64,000 bases of DNA from DAOTTX01 sp034437515 (GTDB lineage Bacteria; Chloroflexota; Anaerolineae; Aggregatilineales; Phototrophicaceae): positions 1 to 64,000 of the forward strand of contig DAOTTX010000174.1 in NCBI GenBank assembly GCA_034437515.1, written 5' to 3'. Each line of letters starts with the position of its first letter. Position 1 is the first letter of the stretch. Under the pieces are notes generated by a model. It was not told where the DNA came from, made no database searches, and was given only the letters and a program-made list of their open reading frames with translations. This document shows positions 7,050 through 15,288 of the stretch, piece by piece. The position numbers and the translations under genes are program-made.

Positions 7050-8543
7050 TTAACTTGACAGGCTTTTCATCACCGGGGCGCAGCACAACACCAACTGCTT
7101 CGCCGCCCGGACTTCGTCCAACCGAGAAACGGGCGTGGTGTGCGGGGCGCTGTGCAGCAGATCTGGGTCGTCCTTGACCTCCTGTGCGATCTTCTGCATG
7201 GCGTCGATGAAATGATCGAGCGTTTCTTTTGTTTCCGTCTCCGTCGGCTCGATGAGCAGCGCCTCCGGCACGATCAACGGGAAGTAGTTGGTCGGCGGGT
7301 GGATGTCGTAATCCATTAGCCGCTTGGAAATATCCAGCGCGTGGATGTCGTCGACACCCTCGAAGCGGCCTTCAAGCACAAATTCATGACCGCAGAAGCG
7401 GTTATAGGGCACTTTGTATGTCTTGGCGAGCTTCGCCCGCACGTAGTTCGCGTTCAGCACGGCGTGGCGGCTGACCTCGTTTAAGCCGACACCACCATAG
7501 ACACGAATGTAGGCATACGCTCGGATGTGCATCCCGAAATTGCCCCAGAAGGCTTTCAACGGACCGATGCTGCTCGGCGGTTCGACCAGATCATACAACG
7601 GGAACTCGTGTTCGTCTTCTGCGGGTTCGACCACATCTACCACCGGGCCGGGGCGATAGTCCAGCAGGCGCTGCGCGACACCGACCGCACCACAGCCGGG
7701 GCCGCCGCCGCCGTGTGGGGTAGAAAAAGTCTTGTGCAGGTTGAAGTGCATCACGTCGAAGCCGAGTTCACCCGGTTTGACGATGCCCATTAGCGCGTTC
7801 ATGTTCGCGCCGTCCATGTACATCAGGCCACCCGCCTCGTGTACGGTTTCGATCACCTTCAAGATGTGACGCTCAAATAACCCAAGTGTGCTGGGGACGG
7901 TAATCATCATCCCGGCGATCTGTTCGGCTTTTTCCCCGGCGCAAGCCTCTCGCAGCGCGTTTAGATCGACGTTGCCATCGTCATCGGAGGGCAGTTCTAC
8001 CACTTCTAACCCCGCCATTGTGACCGTCGCCGGGTTGGTGCCGTGTGCGCTGTTGGGGACGATAATCTTGGTACGCTGCGTGTCGCCGCGATCTTCATGA
8101 TACTTACGGATCATCAGGATGCCGGCGAACTCACCTTGCGCACCCGCTGCCGGGACGAGGCTCACCCCGGCAAAACCGCTGACCTCCGCCAGCCAACCCT
8201 GAAGCTGGTGCATCAGCGCGAGTGCGCCCTGTGCGCCTTCGGGGTCGGTGTGGGGGTGCAGGGCGGCGAAACCGGGCAGTCGCGCCATATCTTCGTTGAT
8301 CTTAGGGTTGTATTTCATCGTGCAGGAACCAAGCGGATAAAACCCTTTGTCAATCGCGTGGTTCAACTGGCTCAACTTGAGGAAGTGCCGCACGACCTGA
8401 AGCTCACTCACCTCCGGCAGTTCGACCGCATCACGGATGAGATCGTCGGGCAGGTCGGCTTTTGGCACGTCGCAGTCTGGCAAATTGGCCCCGATGCGTC
8501 CGGGGACGCTCAGGTCATAGATGAGGGGTTCAAGGCCGGGCAT
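7050..8543 (-). CDS. gcvPB: Glycine dehydrogenase (decarboxylating) subunit 2
   Basis: The 497-residue beta-type subunit of the split P-protein. Together with GcvPA it decarboxylates glycine and passes the aminomethyl group to the lipoyl arm of GcvH. The PLP-binding motif FNLHKTFSTPHGGGGPG is intact with the Schiff-base lysine at 271, and the N-terminal FYPLGSCTMKYNPK segment is typical. The start codon overlaps the gcvPA stop in the arrangement TAATG, pointing to translational coupling. It is the last gene of the riboswitch-controlled gcvH-gcvPA-gcvPB operon. Length and motifs match the family; nothing is missing. Confidence 0.97.
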   Translation of the reverse strand: MPGLEPLIYDLSVPGRIGANLPDCDVPKADLPDDLIRDAVELPEVSELQVVRHFLKLSQLNHAIDKGFYPLGSCTMKYNPKINEDMARLPGFAALHPHTDPEGAQGALALMHQLQGWLAEVSGFAGVSLVPAAGAQGEFAGILMIRKYHEDRGDTQRTKIIVPNSAHGTNPATVTMAGLEVVELPSDDDGNVDLNALREACAGEKAEQIAGMMITVPSTLGLFERHILKVIETVHEAGGLMYMDGANMNALMGIVKPGELGFDVMHFNLHKTFSTPHGGGGPGCGAVGVAQRLLDYRPGPVVDVVEPAEDEHEFPLYDLVEPPSSIGPLKAFWGNFGMHIRAYAYIRVYGGVGLNEVSRHAVLNANYVRAKLAKTYKVPYNRFCGHEFVLEGRFEGVDDIHALDISKRLMDYDIHPPTNYFPLIVPEALLIEPTETETKETLDHFIDAMQKIAQEVKDDPDLLHSAPHTTPVSRLDEVRAAKQLVLCCAPVMKSLSS

Positions 8544-9880
8544 TAGTCAATCTCCTGTAAAACTTCGACCAGCGCGTCAATTTCTTGTCTGCTGTTCATC
8601 TCGGTGACGCACAGCAGCATGTGATCTTGCAGGTGGGCGTAATCGTCGCTCAGGTCATAACCGCCGATGATGCCACGTTCGACCAACGCATCGTTGATCT
8701 TCTGTATCGGGTGCGGGCATTTGACCACGAATTCGTTGAAGAACGGGCGCTCCCGGTTGACTTCGTAACCCGGCAGCGTGTCGATGCGGTCGGCGGCGTA
8801 GTGCGCTTTGTGATAATTGAGTTCCGCGACGTGGCGCATCCCGTGTTTGCCCATCAGCGACATATAGACCGCTGCCGCAATTGCCATCAAGCCCTGGTTG
8901 GTGCAGATGTTGCTGGTGGCTTTTTCGCGCCGGATGTCCTGTTCACGCGGGCGCAGGGTCATCACGAAGGCACGGGTGCCATCGGAGTCGATGGTTTCCC
9001 CGATGATGCGCCCGGCGATCTTGCGCACGTATTTTTCTTTGGTAGCGAAGAAGCCCAGATAGGGGCCGCCGTAGGTCAACGGCACACCGAGTGGTTGCCC
9101 TTCACCGACCACGATGTCCGCGCCCAATTCGCCGGGGCTTTTGAACAGACCGAGTGCAATCGGGTTGACGACCATCACCAGCAGTGCCCCGGCAGCATGG
9201 ACGTCGTCCGCGAGGGTCTTCAAGTCCTCAATTTGACCTAAGAAATTCGGGTAGCTGACCGCCAGCATCGCGGTGTCATCATCTAATAGGGCGGTCAGGT
9301 CAGCGACGGTGGCGATGTCATCCGCATCACCGACGATCTCAATGTCGCTGTTCTGGCGATACGTCCGCACAACAGCGCGGTACTGCGGGTTAATGCCGGG
9401 GCTGAGGATCACCTTATTGCGCTTATGCCGGGTGACTTCCATCGACATCGTAACCGCTTCCGCGAGGCTGGTCGCGCCGTCGTAATGGCTGGCGTTGGCG
9501 GCGTCCATGCCGGTGAGCGCACACATCATGCTTTGATATTCGTAAGTAGCCTGTAACGTCCCCTGGCTCATCTCCGGTTGATAGGGGGTGTAGGCCGTGT
9601 AGAACTCCCCGCGCATCAAGATATGATCCACCACCGAGGGGATAAAATGATGATATGCTCCGGCACCGCGAAACAGTGCGAAATCCCCGGCGTGTTCGTT
9701 GGCTTCGGCGAGGGCTTGCATCTCCGCTTTGACTTCCATCTCGCTCATGGGTTTGGGCAGGTTGAGCCGGGGGAAGCGTTTGCTGGCAGGCACGGCTTCA
9801 AATAGGTCTTCGATAGTCGTCACGCCGATGGCAGAAAGCATCTGCTGGCGCTCGACATCCGTATGAGGAATATAGCTCAT
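8543..9880 (-). CDS. gcvPA: Glycine dehydrogenase (decarboxylating) subunit 1
   Basis: The 445-residue alpha-type subunit of glycine decarboxylase, the partner of GcvPB. Family hallmarks include SKRFPRLNLPKPMSE near the N-terminus, FRGAGAYHHFIPSVVDHIL, YTPYQPEMSQGTLQATYEYQ, and the C-terminal LREQ-like block LRPREQDIRREKATSNICTN. This subunit carries no PLP lysine, as expected. ATG 9880 follows a purine-rich GGAAGAG. It lies 78 bases after gcvH and overlaps gcvPB by one base, so all three are probably on one mRNA. Confidence 0.97.
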   Translation of the reverse strand: MSYIPHTDVERQQMLSAIGVTTIEDLFEAVPASKRFPRLNLPKPMSEMEVKAEMQALAEANEHAGDFALFRGAGAYHHFIPSVVDHILMRGEFYTAYTPYQPEMSQGTLQATYEYQSMMCALTGMDAANASHYDGATSLAEAVTMSMEVTRHKRNKVILSPGINPQYRAVVRTYRQNSDIEIVGDADDIATVADLTALLDDDTAMLAVSYPNFLGQIEDLKTLADDVHAAGALLVMVVNPIALGLFKSPGELGADIVVGEGQPLGVPLTYGGPYLGFFATKEKYVRKIAGRIIGETIDSDGTRAFVMTLRPREQDIRREKATSNICTNQGLMAIAAAVYMSLMGKHGMRHVAELNYHKAHYAADRIDTLPGYEVNRERPFFNEFVVKCPHPIQKINDALVERGIIGGYDLSDDYAHLQDHMLLCVTEMNSRQEIDALVEVLQEID

Positions 9881-9958
9881 CGTCGTCTCTTCCGATTACA
9901 GTTAACGATAAAGGGTCAGCGAGGACGAGTGAACACACCCGCCCGTTGGTTGGTGGGT

Positions 9959-10351
9959 CTAGCGATTTTCGCAATATGCTTTGTAGGCTTCGGCGTCCAT
10001 CAAGCCACTGGTGTCGGCATCACCACTAAGTTTGATCTTGATGAGCCAACCATCGCCGTAAGGCTCCGCGTTGATGAGTTCCGGCTCGTTTTCGAGTTCG
10101 GTGTTGGTGTCAATCACCGTGCCGGCGAACGGGGTGTAAAGATCAGACGCCGCCTTGACGGACTCGACCGTGCCGAAGGTCTCCCCGGCTTTCAGTTCGT
10201 CATCGACATCGGGGAATTCGACATAGACCACATCGTTGAGTGCGTCTTGCGCATAGTCAGAGATGCCAATCGTGACGGTATCACCTGCAATCCGTACCCA
10301 TTCGTCACTCTTTGCGTAGTACAGGTCTTCGGGGAACTTGAGGTCTGCCAT
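9959..10351 (-). CDS. gcvH: Glycine cleavage system H protein
   Basis: A 130-residue lipoyl carrier that shuttles the aminomethyl intermediate from the P-protein to the T-protein. The lipoylation block reads GTVESVKAASDLYTPFAG, the modified lysine being the one in SVKA. I chose ATG 10351 (MADLKFPEDLYY) because AGGAG lies 8 bases upstream; the frame extends to ATG 10378 without a good site. It is the first gene after the glycine riboswitch and its terminator. The matching T-protein is the C-terminal half of the fusion at 269-3430. Confidence 0.96.
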   Translation of the reverse strand: MADLKFPEDLYYAKSDEWVRIAGDTVTIGISDYAQDALNDVVYVEFPDVDDELKAGETFGTVESVKAASDLYTPFAGTVIDTNTELENEPELINAEPYGDGWLIKIKLSGDADTSGLMDAEAYKAYCENR

Positions 10352-10386
10352 AGTTTTTCTCCTGCTGTTAGTGGTCAATATAATGC

Positions 10387-10417
10387 AAAAAGCGAACAGA
10401 CATCACTGCTGTTCGCT
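10387..10417 (-). terminator. Intrinsic terminator between the glycine riboswitch and gcvH
   Basis: On the minus strand AGCGAACAG pairs perfectly with CTGTTCGCT (plus-strand arms 10391-10399 and 10409-10417) with a 9-base loop, followed at once by a run of five T (10387-10391). It sits downstream of the aptamer and upstream of the gcvH ribosome site, as expected of a transcriptional expression platform that glycine binding would override. Confidence 0.8.
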
Positions 10418-10449
10418 CTGTTGATGACGATGTCATTTTCAGAAACTTG

Positions 10450-10550
10450 CTACGCCGTAGATCCTTGTACCTGAGAGTTTCACGCACCGCCCAGCCAGCG
10501 GAACGCTTGCCCCTTCGGCGCTCCTTTTTACGGAGACTCTCTCTACGAAC
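10450..10550 (-). promoter_or_regulatory. Glycine riboswitch (single aptamer) controlling gcvH-gcvPA-gcvPB
   Basis: Read on the minus strand, the conserved core is plain: GAGAG near the 5' side, GCGCCGAAGGGGCAAGC in the middle, and CTCTCAGGTACAAGGA on the 3' side. The closing P1 stem pairs CGTAG with CTACG (plus-strand positions 10543-10547 and 10456-10460). Glycine riboswitches normally switch cleavage genes on when glycine is abundant. A terminator hairpin follows at 10387-10417, supporting transcriptional control. Only one aptamer is visible; many family members are tandem. The class assignment is very secure. Confidence 0.95.
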
Positions 10551-10573
10551 GCCATGTAGTATTGGTTGCCTAA

Positions 10574-10602
10574 ATTGTAGCGGGATTATCCCGACCTGGC
10601 AA
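10574..10602 (-). promoter_or_regulatory. Promoter of the gcv operon
   Basis: On the minus strand a -35 TTGCCA (10602-10597) and a -10 TACAAT (10579-10574) are separated by exactly 17 bases. Transcription would begin about 20 bases before the riboswitch P1 stem. The spacing and position fit a sigma-70-type promoter. Confidence 0.7.
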
Positions 10603-10607
10603 GTTCT

Positions 10608-11024
10608 CTATCGCAGACTTTTAGGTGAGATTTGCAGCCACTCGAATAACTGTCGATGCACATCTTCGGTGATAACCAGGTTAAAGCACAGATGACCGGT
10701 CGCGTCGGCGACGATGGTCGGGCGTAGTACGATCTTGCCGGATTGCTGCAAGCCCAGCGCGATGTAGGCCTGCCCCGTGCCGATTTGCCGGGTGGTCTGC
10801 AAACCGTTCACCGCGTTCAAGCGCGAAAGCACGCGGATGAGTTCATCGAAGCGCAGGCGCATCGCAATCTCCATCGGGCCATAGCTGGCGGAAATAGCGA
10901 TATAATTGCCTTCACGCCGCATGGTTATGCGTGGCATCATCCAGTCATCCTGTGTTTTGCTGATGTAGATAATACCGGTTTCGTCGTCGATTGTTACCGT
11001 GTCAAGCGTTTGAAAGCTGCGCAT
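10608..11024 (-). CDS. Hypothetical protein, small and beta-rich
   Basis: A 138-residue soluble protein that I do not recognise. It has no signal peptide, membrane segment, cysteine motif or nucleotide-binding motif. The sequence alternates hydrophobic and polar residues in the manner of a beta-rich fold. ATG 11024 has GGAG six bases upstream, and an extended -10 (TGCTATAAT) lies 38 bases further up, so it probably has its own promoter. It ends just upstream of the gcv promoter and points the same way, so read-through into the gcv leader is possible. No role is assigned. Confidence 0.7.
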   Translation of the reverse strand: MRSFQTLDTVTIDDETGIIYISKTQDDWMMPRITMRREGNYIAISASYGPMEIAMRLRFDELIRVLSRLNAVNGLQTTRQIGTGQAYIALGLQQSGKIVLRPTIVADATGHLCFNLVITEDVHRQLFEWLQISPKSLR

Positions 11025-11061
11025 CGTGTCTCCAAGCTGTCATTCACGAAAATAATATGGA

Positions 11062-11067
11062 ATTATA
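11062..11067 (-). promoter_or_regulatory. Extended -10 element of the 10608-11024 gene
   Basis: Minus strand reads TGCTATAAT, a TGn extended -10 with a perfect TATAAT, 38 bases before the ATG at 11024. The same nonamer precedes secA (18929-18934). No clear -35 was seen. Confidence 0.5.
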
Positions 11068-11127
11068 GCATAGTCAGATGCAAACACATCTGTAACAAAT
11101 CACAAGTTCTACACGCCAACTTTCGGA

Positions 11128-11133
11128 TAAAAT
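11128..11133 (+). promoter_or_regulatory. -10 box directly before mutM (possible leaderless start)
   Basis: TAAAAT ends six bases before the mutM ATG at 11140, so transcription would begin at or next to the start codon. No ribosome binding site lies in between. This fits a leaderless mRNA but rests on a single short motif. Confidence 0.4.
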
Positions 11134-11139
11134 AGTGAT

Positions 11140-11970
11140 ATGCCTGAATTACCAGAAGTAGAAACTGTCGTAAGAAACCTGCGCCAACCGTTGATCGGTC
11201 ACACCGTAACCGGCATGTGGCATGATTGGGACAAGACCGTCCACTCGCCGCTGCCGGGGCAGTTCGCCGATCGCATCGTCGGGCAGACCTTCAAAGCGGT
11301 CAACCGGCGCGCCAAGTACATCCTGTGTGAGTTAGAGCATGATATTCTGGTCGTCCATTTGAAGATGACCGGGCGTTTGTACGTCGCCGACCGTACCGCC
11401 GAACACCACGCCGACCGTTGGGTGCATTTCCGGCTTGATTTGAGCGACGATAAACAACTCCGCTTTTCCGACGCACGGAAGTTCGGTCGCGTCTACCTGA
11501 CCGATGACATCGAAACGATCACCGGCGGCCTCGGCCCGGAACCACTCGACGATGCTTTTACCACCGCCATCTTCACGGAACGGCTTACCGGGCGTAAGAA
11601 GAATATCAAGTCGCTGCTGCTCGACCAGACCTTTATCGCCGGGGTGGGCAATATCTACGCCGACGAGTCGCTGTTCCGCGCCGGTATTCATCCATTGCGC
11701 ACCAGTGATAGCCTGCGGGACGAAGAAATTATCACATTGCACGGCACCGTGCGCGATGCGCTCAACGCCGGGGTGCAGCACGAAGGCGCGAGCATCAACT
11801 GGTACCGCAAGCCCGATGGCAGCAAGGGCGCGTCCCAGGATCATTTCTTCGTTTACGGGCGAGAAAGGCAACCCTGCAAACGGTGTGATACGATCATAGA
11901 GAAGATACGGGTCGCCCAACGCGGGACGCACTACTGCCCGATCTGCCAGCCTTTTTCATCCGATAAGTGA
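11140..11970 (+). CDS. mutM: Formamidopyrimidine-DNA glycosylase (Fpg/MutM)
   Basis: A 276-residue base-excision repair enzyme that removes 8-oxoguanine and formamidopyrimidines and nicks the abasic site. The N-terminus MPELPEVETV gives the catalytic Pro2 and Glu3. The conserved lysine is at about 59 (RRAKYILCEL), and the helix-two-turn-helix block VGNIYADESLFRAGIHPL is present. The C-terminal zinc finger has four cysteines (CKRC ... CPIC). Length is normal. No Shine-Dalgarno sequence precedes the ATG, and a -10-like TAAAAT sits just upstream. The next gene follows 12 bases later and is probably co-transcribed. Confidence 0.97.
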   Translation: MPELPEVETVVRNLRQPLIGHTVTGMWHDWDKTVHSPLPGQFADRIVGQTFKAVNRRAKYILCELEHDILVVHLKMTGRLYVADRTAEHHADRWVHFRLDLSDDKQLRFSDARKFGRVYLTDDIETITGGLGPEPLDDAFTTAIFTERLTGRKKNIKSLLLDQTFIAGVGNIYADESLFRAGIHPLRTSDSLRDEEIITLHGTVRDALNAGVQHEGASINWYRKPDGSKGASQDHFFVYGRERQPCKRCDTIIEKIRVAQRGTHYCPICQPFSSDK

Positions 11971-11982
11971 AGGAGCCTATAA

Positions 11983-13050
11983 ATGCAAAGTCCTTCAGAA
12001 CAATTTGGTGACTTTCTGGTGCAACTGCCGCTTGCGCCCTTCCTGACGGTGTGCATCGCCGCGCTGCTGCTGATGGTCGCGGTGGCGTGGATTGGTTATT
12101 TCAAGCCACGCCGACGCAAAGCGCGTGAGGAAGAAGCCAAATCATCACCGGCAAGCGATGGTTCTGCCAGTGATGTGATTAACGCCGAACTGCCCCCTAT
12201 GATGACCGAACCGGAGGACGCCATGCCTGCGAACGACTATCGTGACGATGACGACGACTTCGACGCCGAACCCGATCTCGACGCGCTGCTGGATACCTCT
12301 TCGCTGGTCAAAGACCTGCCTGAGTCCGCACCGCCGGAACCGCGCCCGACGCCGGAGCCAACACCGGCACCACCTCCGCCCGCGCCGGTCGTCAATCAGG
12401 CGGTGACTCCGCGTCCGGCCTCATCGACGGTCAAGCTGCACACCGGGGAGCAGGTCGAGCGTAACGAGATCGTCGCTATCCTGCGTGACCCGCGTGATGG
12501 ACGGTTAATCGTACAAATCAACGGTGTGGGTTATCGCACGTTGGTAGATTCGCCGGAGGTCAAGGCGCGGTTTGTCAAGATCATGCGTGAGCTTTCAGCC
12601 GTTGTCACCGAACCTGATACACCACCACCCGCTGATGTCCCCGACACGCCTGTGGAACCTGCCCCCGAAGCACCGTCGAAACCAGTGAGCGGCGCACCAC
12701 CGCCCCCGCCGATTGACGAGGGCGGGACGATGCCGGGTGATCTACCGAAATACAAAATTGAGGACAGCGTTACGCCACAGCAGGGCGGCTTTTTCTCCGG
12801 TAGACCGAAGTACGAAGCACAGCCCATCCCCGAACTGAACATTGCTGCTTCGATTGAAGCCTACCTTCAGCACAAATTACGCCACACCCCAGAATACAGC
12901 GGACGTCAGATTCATGTACATTCTGCGCCGGGTGGCGGGGTGCGTATCCAGGTCGATCAAACCTTTTATGAGGCTGTCGGTGATGTGGCTGATGCAGAAG
13001 TGCGCCATTTCCTGTCAGAAACCATCCAGGAATGGCAAGACCGGCAATAA
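11983..13050 (+). CDS. Hypothetical single-pass membrane protein with acidic and proline-rich linkers
   Basis: 355 residues: a short start, one membrane helix at about 18-40 (APFLTVCIAALLLMVAVAWI), and a basic stop-transfer patch (KPRRRKAR). A long acidic then proline-rich region follows, with two modest folded blocks, at about 145-200 (GEQVERNEIVAILRDPRDG) and the C-terminal 75 residues (AASIEAYLQHKLRHTPEYSG). The topology suggests a cytoplasmic body anchored by the N-terminus. AAGGAG stands seven bases before the ATG. It follows mutM closely, but I see no functional tie to DNA repair. Its stop codon abuts the stop of the convergent gene with no gap. Not a family I recognise. Confidence 0.72.
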   Translation: MQSPSEQFGDFLVQLPLAPFLTVCIAALLLMVAVAWIGYFKPRRRKAREEEAKSSPASDGSASDVINAELPPMMTEPEDAMPANDYRDDDDDFDAEPDLDALLDTSSLVKDLPESAPPEPRPTPEPTPAPPPPAPVVNQAVTPRPASSTVKLHTGEQVERNEIVAILRDPRDGRLIVQINGVGYRTLVDSPEVKARFVKIMRELSAVVTEPDTPPPADVPDTPVEPAPEAPSKPVSGAPPPPPIDEGGTMPGDLPKYKIEDSVTPQQGGFFSGRPKYEAQPIPELNIAASIEAYLQHKLRHTPEYSGRQIHVHSAPGGGVRIQVDQTFYEAVGDVADAEVRHFLSETIQEWQDRQ

Positions 13051-13911
13051 CTAAGCGTAGGGTTCATCCACCGGGACGAGTTGCAGCCGCCCACGCTCGT
13101 CCTGTGTTGGCTTGCAAATCGGGCGGATCGGTTCGTGCGGGAAGATGAGCAGGGCGTCGTTTTCTAGCGCCCACTGCTGCCACTGGCGTTTGGTTTCCAG
13201 CGTGACCAGCGGCTCGACATCGTAGGCCGTCATCCAGCCCAGTCGCTCAAAGTGGACGGCGAAACTCGCCATATCACACACATAGGCGGCGTGCCGACCA
13301 CCACCTTCAAAGCGCACCGCCATATGCCCTGGCGTATGCCCCGGTGCGACCACACCGGTGATGCCCGGTCGGATCTCGGTGTCACCATCGAGCAGGGTGA
13401 GCTGGTCGTTCTCCAACAGAATTTCCCAATTCTCGGCAAGGTAGGTCGCGGCGGTGCGTTCGTTGGGATGGCTGGCATCCTCGAATTCACGCCGCTGTAC
13501 GACATACGCCGCGTTGGGGAAGGTTGCCACGATGTTACCGGTTTCGTCGAAGCGCGTGTTGCCGGAGCAGTGGTCAGAATGTAGATGTGTGTCGATCACA
13601 AGCGTGATGTCCTCAGCGGTCAACCCTTGCTGTGCCAGCGCGTCCAGCAAGCGCCCCTGTGGATGCGTCATCTTCATATGGCTTTTGCGCTTTTCGGGCA
13701 TCTTGGTACCGTAACCAGTATCAACGATGATGTTATCCGTCGGTGTCTGCACAAGCAAGCACATCGTCGTCATCGGCACCTGATAATTCTCGTCCGGTTC
13801 GATATAGCGGCTCCATAACGCACGCGGTACCAGACCGAACGGCCCGCCGGGGTCAGATAGCACGGTGGCGTCGTTGATTAGATGTAAGCGTAAATCACCC
13901 ATTTGAATCAT
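13051..13911 (-). CDS. MBL-fold metallo-hydrolase
   Basis: A 286-residue metallo-beta-lactamase-fold hydrolase. The zinc motif THLHSDH is at about 108-114, followed by the downstream histidines in VAPGHTPGHM and the aspartate in AAYVCDMASF. The substrate cannot be read from sequence; relatives include lactonases and glyoxalase-like enzymes. ATG 13911 is preferred because GAGG lies 8 bases upstream; the frame also offers ATG 13938 and 13902. The start overlaps the end of the adenosine deaminase gene by 17 bases, so it is the last gene of that operon. It ends back to back with the convergent gene at 13050. Confidence 0.88.
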   Translation of the reverse strand: MIQMGDLRLHLINDATVLSDPGGPFGLVPRALWSRYIEPDENYQVPMTTMCLLVQTPTDNIIVDTGYGTKMPEKRKSHMKMTHPQGRLLDALAQQGLTAEDITLVIDTHLHSDHCSGNTRFDETGNIVATFPNAAYVVQRREFEDASHPNERTAATYLAENWEILLENDQLTLLDGDTEIRPGITGVVAPGHTPGHMAVRFEGGGRHAAYVCDMASFAVHFERLGWMTAYDVEPLVTLETKRQWQQWALENDALLIFPHEPIRPICKPTQDERGRLQLVPVDEPYA

Positions 13912-14941
13912 AAAGCCAGCCTCGGAATTTATTAACAAGCTGATTGCGTTCTTTATCCGGCAGGAAGGCCGCCCGCGCGGCGGTTATGGTGAGATGTTTG
14001 AGATCATCAGTAGTCAGGCGGAAATATGTGATCGCCCGCATCATTTCATCGGAAAGGGTGACGTTGCTCACCAGCGGATCATCGGTGTTGAGCGTCATCG
14101 GCACTCCGGCGCGTAACAGGTCGATTAGCGGGTGTGCGTCGAAACTTGCCACCACGCCGCTATCCACGTTGCTCGATGGACATACTTCCAGCACGATCTG
14201 ACGGTCACGTAGCACCGCCATCACCCCGCGATCTTCCGTGACCCGCACCCCATGTCCGATGCGCTTCACCGAGCGGATACCCGTGATCGTGTCCCACACA
14301 CTCTGCACGCCTTCCCATTCTCCGGCGTGGATAGTCAGCATCAAACCGGCCTTATGACCGCGTTCAAACAGATGCTTAAAGTCCGACGCCCGATAGCCTT
14401 TTTCCAACCCGGCGAGATCAAGGCCGACGATGCCTAAATGCTGTAAGTTGATTGCCGCGTCAACCACGCGCTCACCCATTTCAATCGCCTCATGGCGGTT
14501 GATAGAGACAATCAGACGCACATCAATGTCGTGTGACGCCGACGTTTCCCGTGCGACTTCGCACACCCAACGGATGGTATCCTCCGGCGGGCATTGGATG
14601 ATCTTACAGAGTGTGCTGGGGGTGAAGCGTAATTCAAAGTATTTTACGTTGTCGTTGGCGGCGTCGATGATGACTTCGCGTGTTAATCGTCGGATGATTT
14701 CTGGCGAGAGATAGAATTGGCGTAGGGTGCTAAACTTACCAATGAAGTTCTGCGGGGTACGTGGTTGGCCTGCCATCACCTGTACGAAAGGCCGCAGTGT
14801 CTCCACTTCATATTCTGGCATCTCGAAGTCATACTGCTCGGCGATTTCTACCAATGTTTCGATCCGCAGTGATCCTTCAAGGTGACGATGAAGTTCGATC
14901 TTGGGCATCGCCCGGATGGTTTCCAGTAGTTCGTTTGCCAA
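13895..14941 (-). CDS. add: Adenosine deaminase
   Basis: A 348-residue amidohydrolase that converts adenosine to inosine in purine salvage. Zinc ligands and catalytic residues are visible: HRHLEGS at 18-24, TIHAGEW, RIGHGVRV, VCPSSNVDSGV and LNTDDPLVSN. These match adenosine deaminase rather than AMP or guanine deaminase, although an adenine or aminofutalosine deaminase activity cannot be excluded. The apparent start is TTG 14941; ATG 14908 would begin only six residues before the zinc motif, shorter than usual for the family. It lies 18 bases after the small membrane protein gene and overlaps the MBL gene. Confidence 0.92.
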   Translation of the reverse strand: MANELLETIRAMPKIELHRHLEGSLRIETLVEIAEQYDFEMPEYEVETLRPFVQVMAGQPRTPQNFIGKFSTLRQFYLSPEIIRRLTREVIIDAANDNVKYFELRFTPSTLCKIIQCPPEDTIRWVCEVARETSASHDIDVRLIVSINRHEAIEMGERVVDAAINLQHLGIVGLDLAGLEKGYRASDFKHLFERGHKAGLMLTIHAGEWEGVQSVWDTITGIRSVKRIGHGVRVTEDRGVMAVLRDRQIVLEVCPSSNVDSGVVASFDAHPLIDLLRAGVPMTLNTDDPLVSNVTLSDEMMRAITYFRLTTDDLKHLTITAARAAFLPDKERNQLVNKFRGWLYDSNG

Positions 14942-14959
14942 GCGTCGGTCTCAATCGAT

Positions 14960-15286
14960 TTAGTCACGTTCCGCCAAAAGCCAGCTCCAGTAGCGCCAGG
15001 CGATAATAAGCCCTAGCGTTAAGCCGAGTGCGGGTGCGCCGTTATAGAGCAGCACCCACATGATATTGTCGTTCAATTTCGATTGCAACGCCACCTCTGT
15101 GTTGAGGTGAACCAGACGGGCGACCGCACCGACCGCGACCAGCCCCCCCGCGATGAAAAACCCGACGTAAAAGGGTGCAGCGTTGGTGACTTTGCCGAGC
15201 TTGCGGCTTAACAAGCCCAGCACGCATAGGGCAAAACTGATTGATGCCATCCCTAGCACCGCAAAAATCCCTGACCACGTCGCCAT
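14960..15286 (-). CDS. Small membrane protein of unknown function
   Basis: A 108-residue protein with three likely membrane segments: about IFAVLGMASISFALCVLGLL, VGFFIAGGLVAVGAVARL and NGAPALGLTLGLIIAWRYWSWL. I chose ATG 15286 because the longer frame upstream is just the shadow of the neighbouring gene. Only two bases separate it from the preceding stop, so translation is probably coupled. It pairs with the 96-residue protein at 15289-15579 and may form a hetero-oligomer with it. No family is recognised. Confidence 0.68.
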   Translation of the reverse strand: MATWSGIFAVLGMASISFALCVLGLLSRKLGKVTNAAPFYVGFFIAGGLVAVGAVARLVHLNTEVALQSKLNDNIMWVLLYNGAPALGLTLGLIIAWRYWSWLLAERD

Positions 15287-15288
15287 CG

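Noticed and set aside
10551..10607. Second glycine aptamer upstream of the first
   Set aside because: The segment holds the promoter and no aptamer core.
12361..12440. Proline-rich stretch in the 11983 gene as a tandem DNA repeat
   Set aside because: It is low-complexity protein coding with irregular units, not a true tandem repeat.
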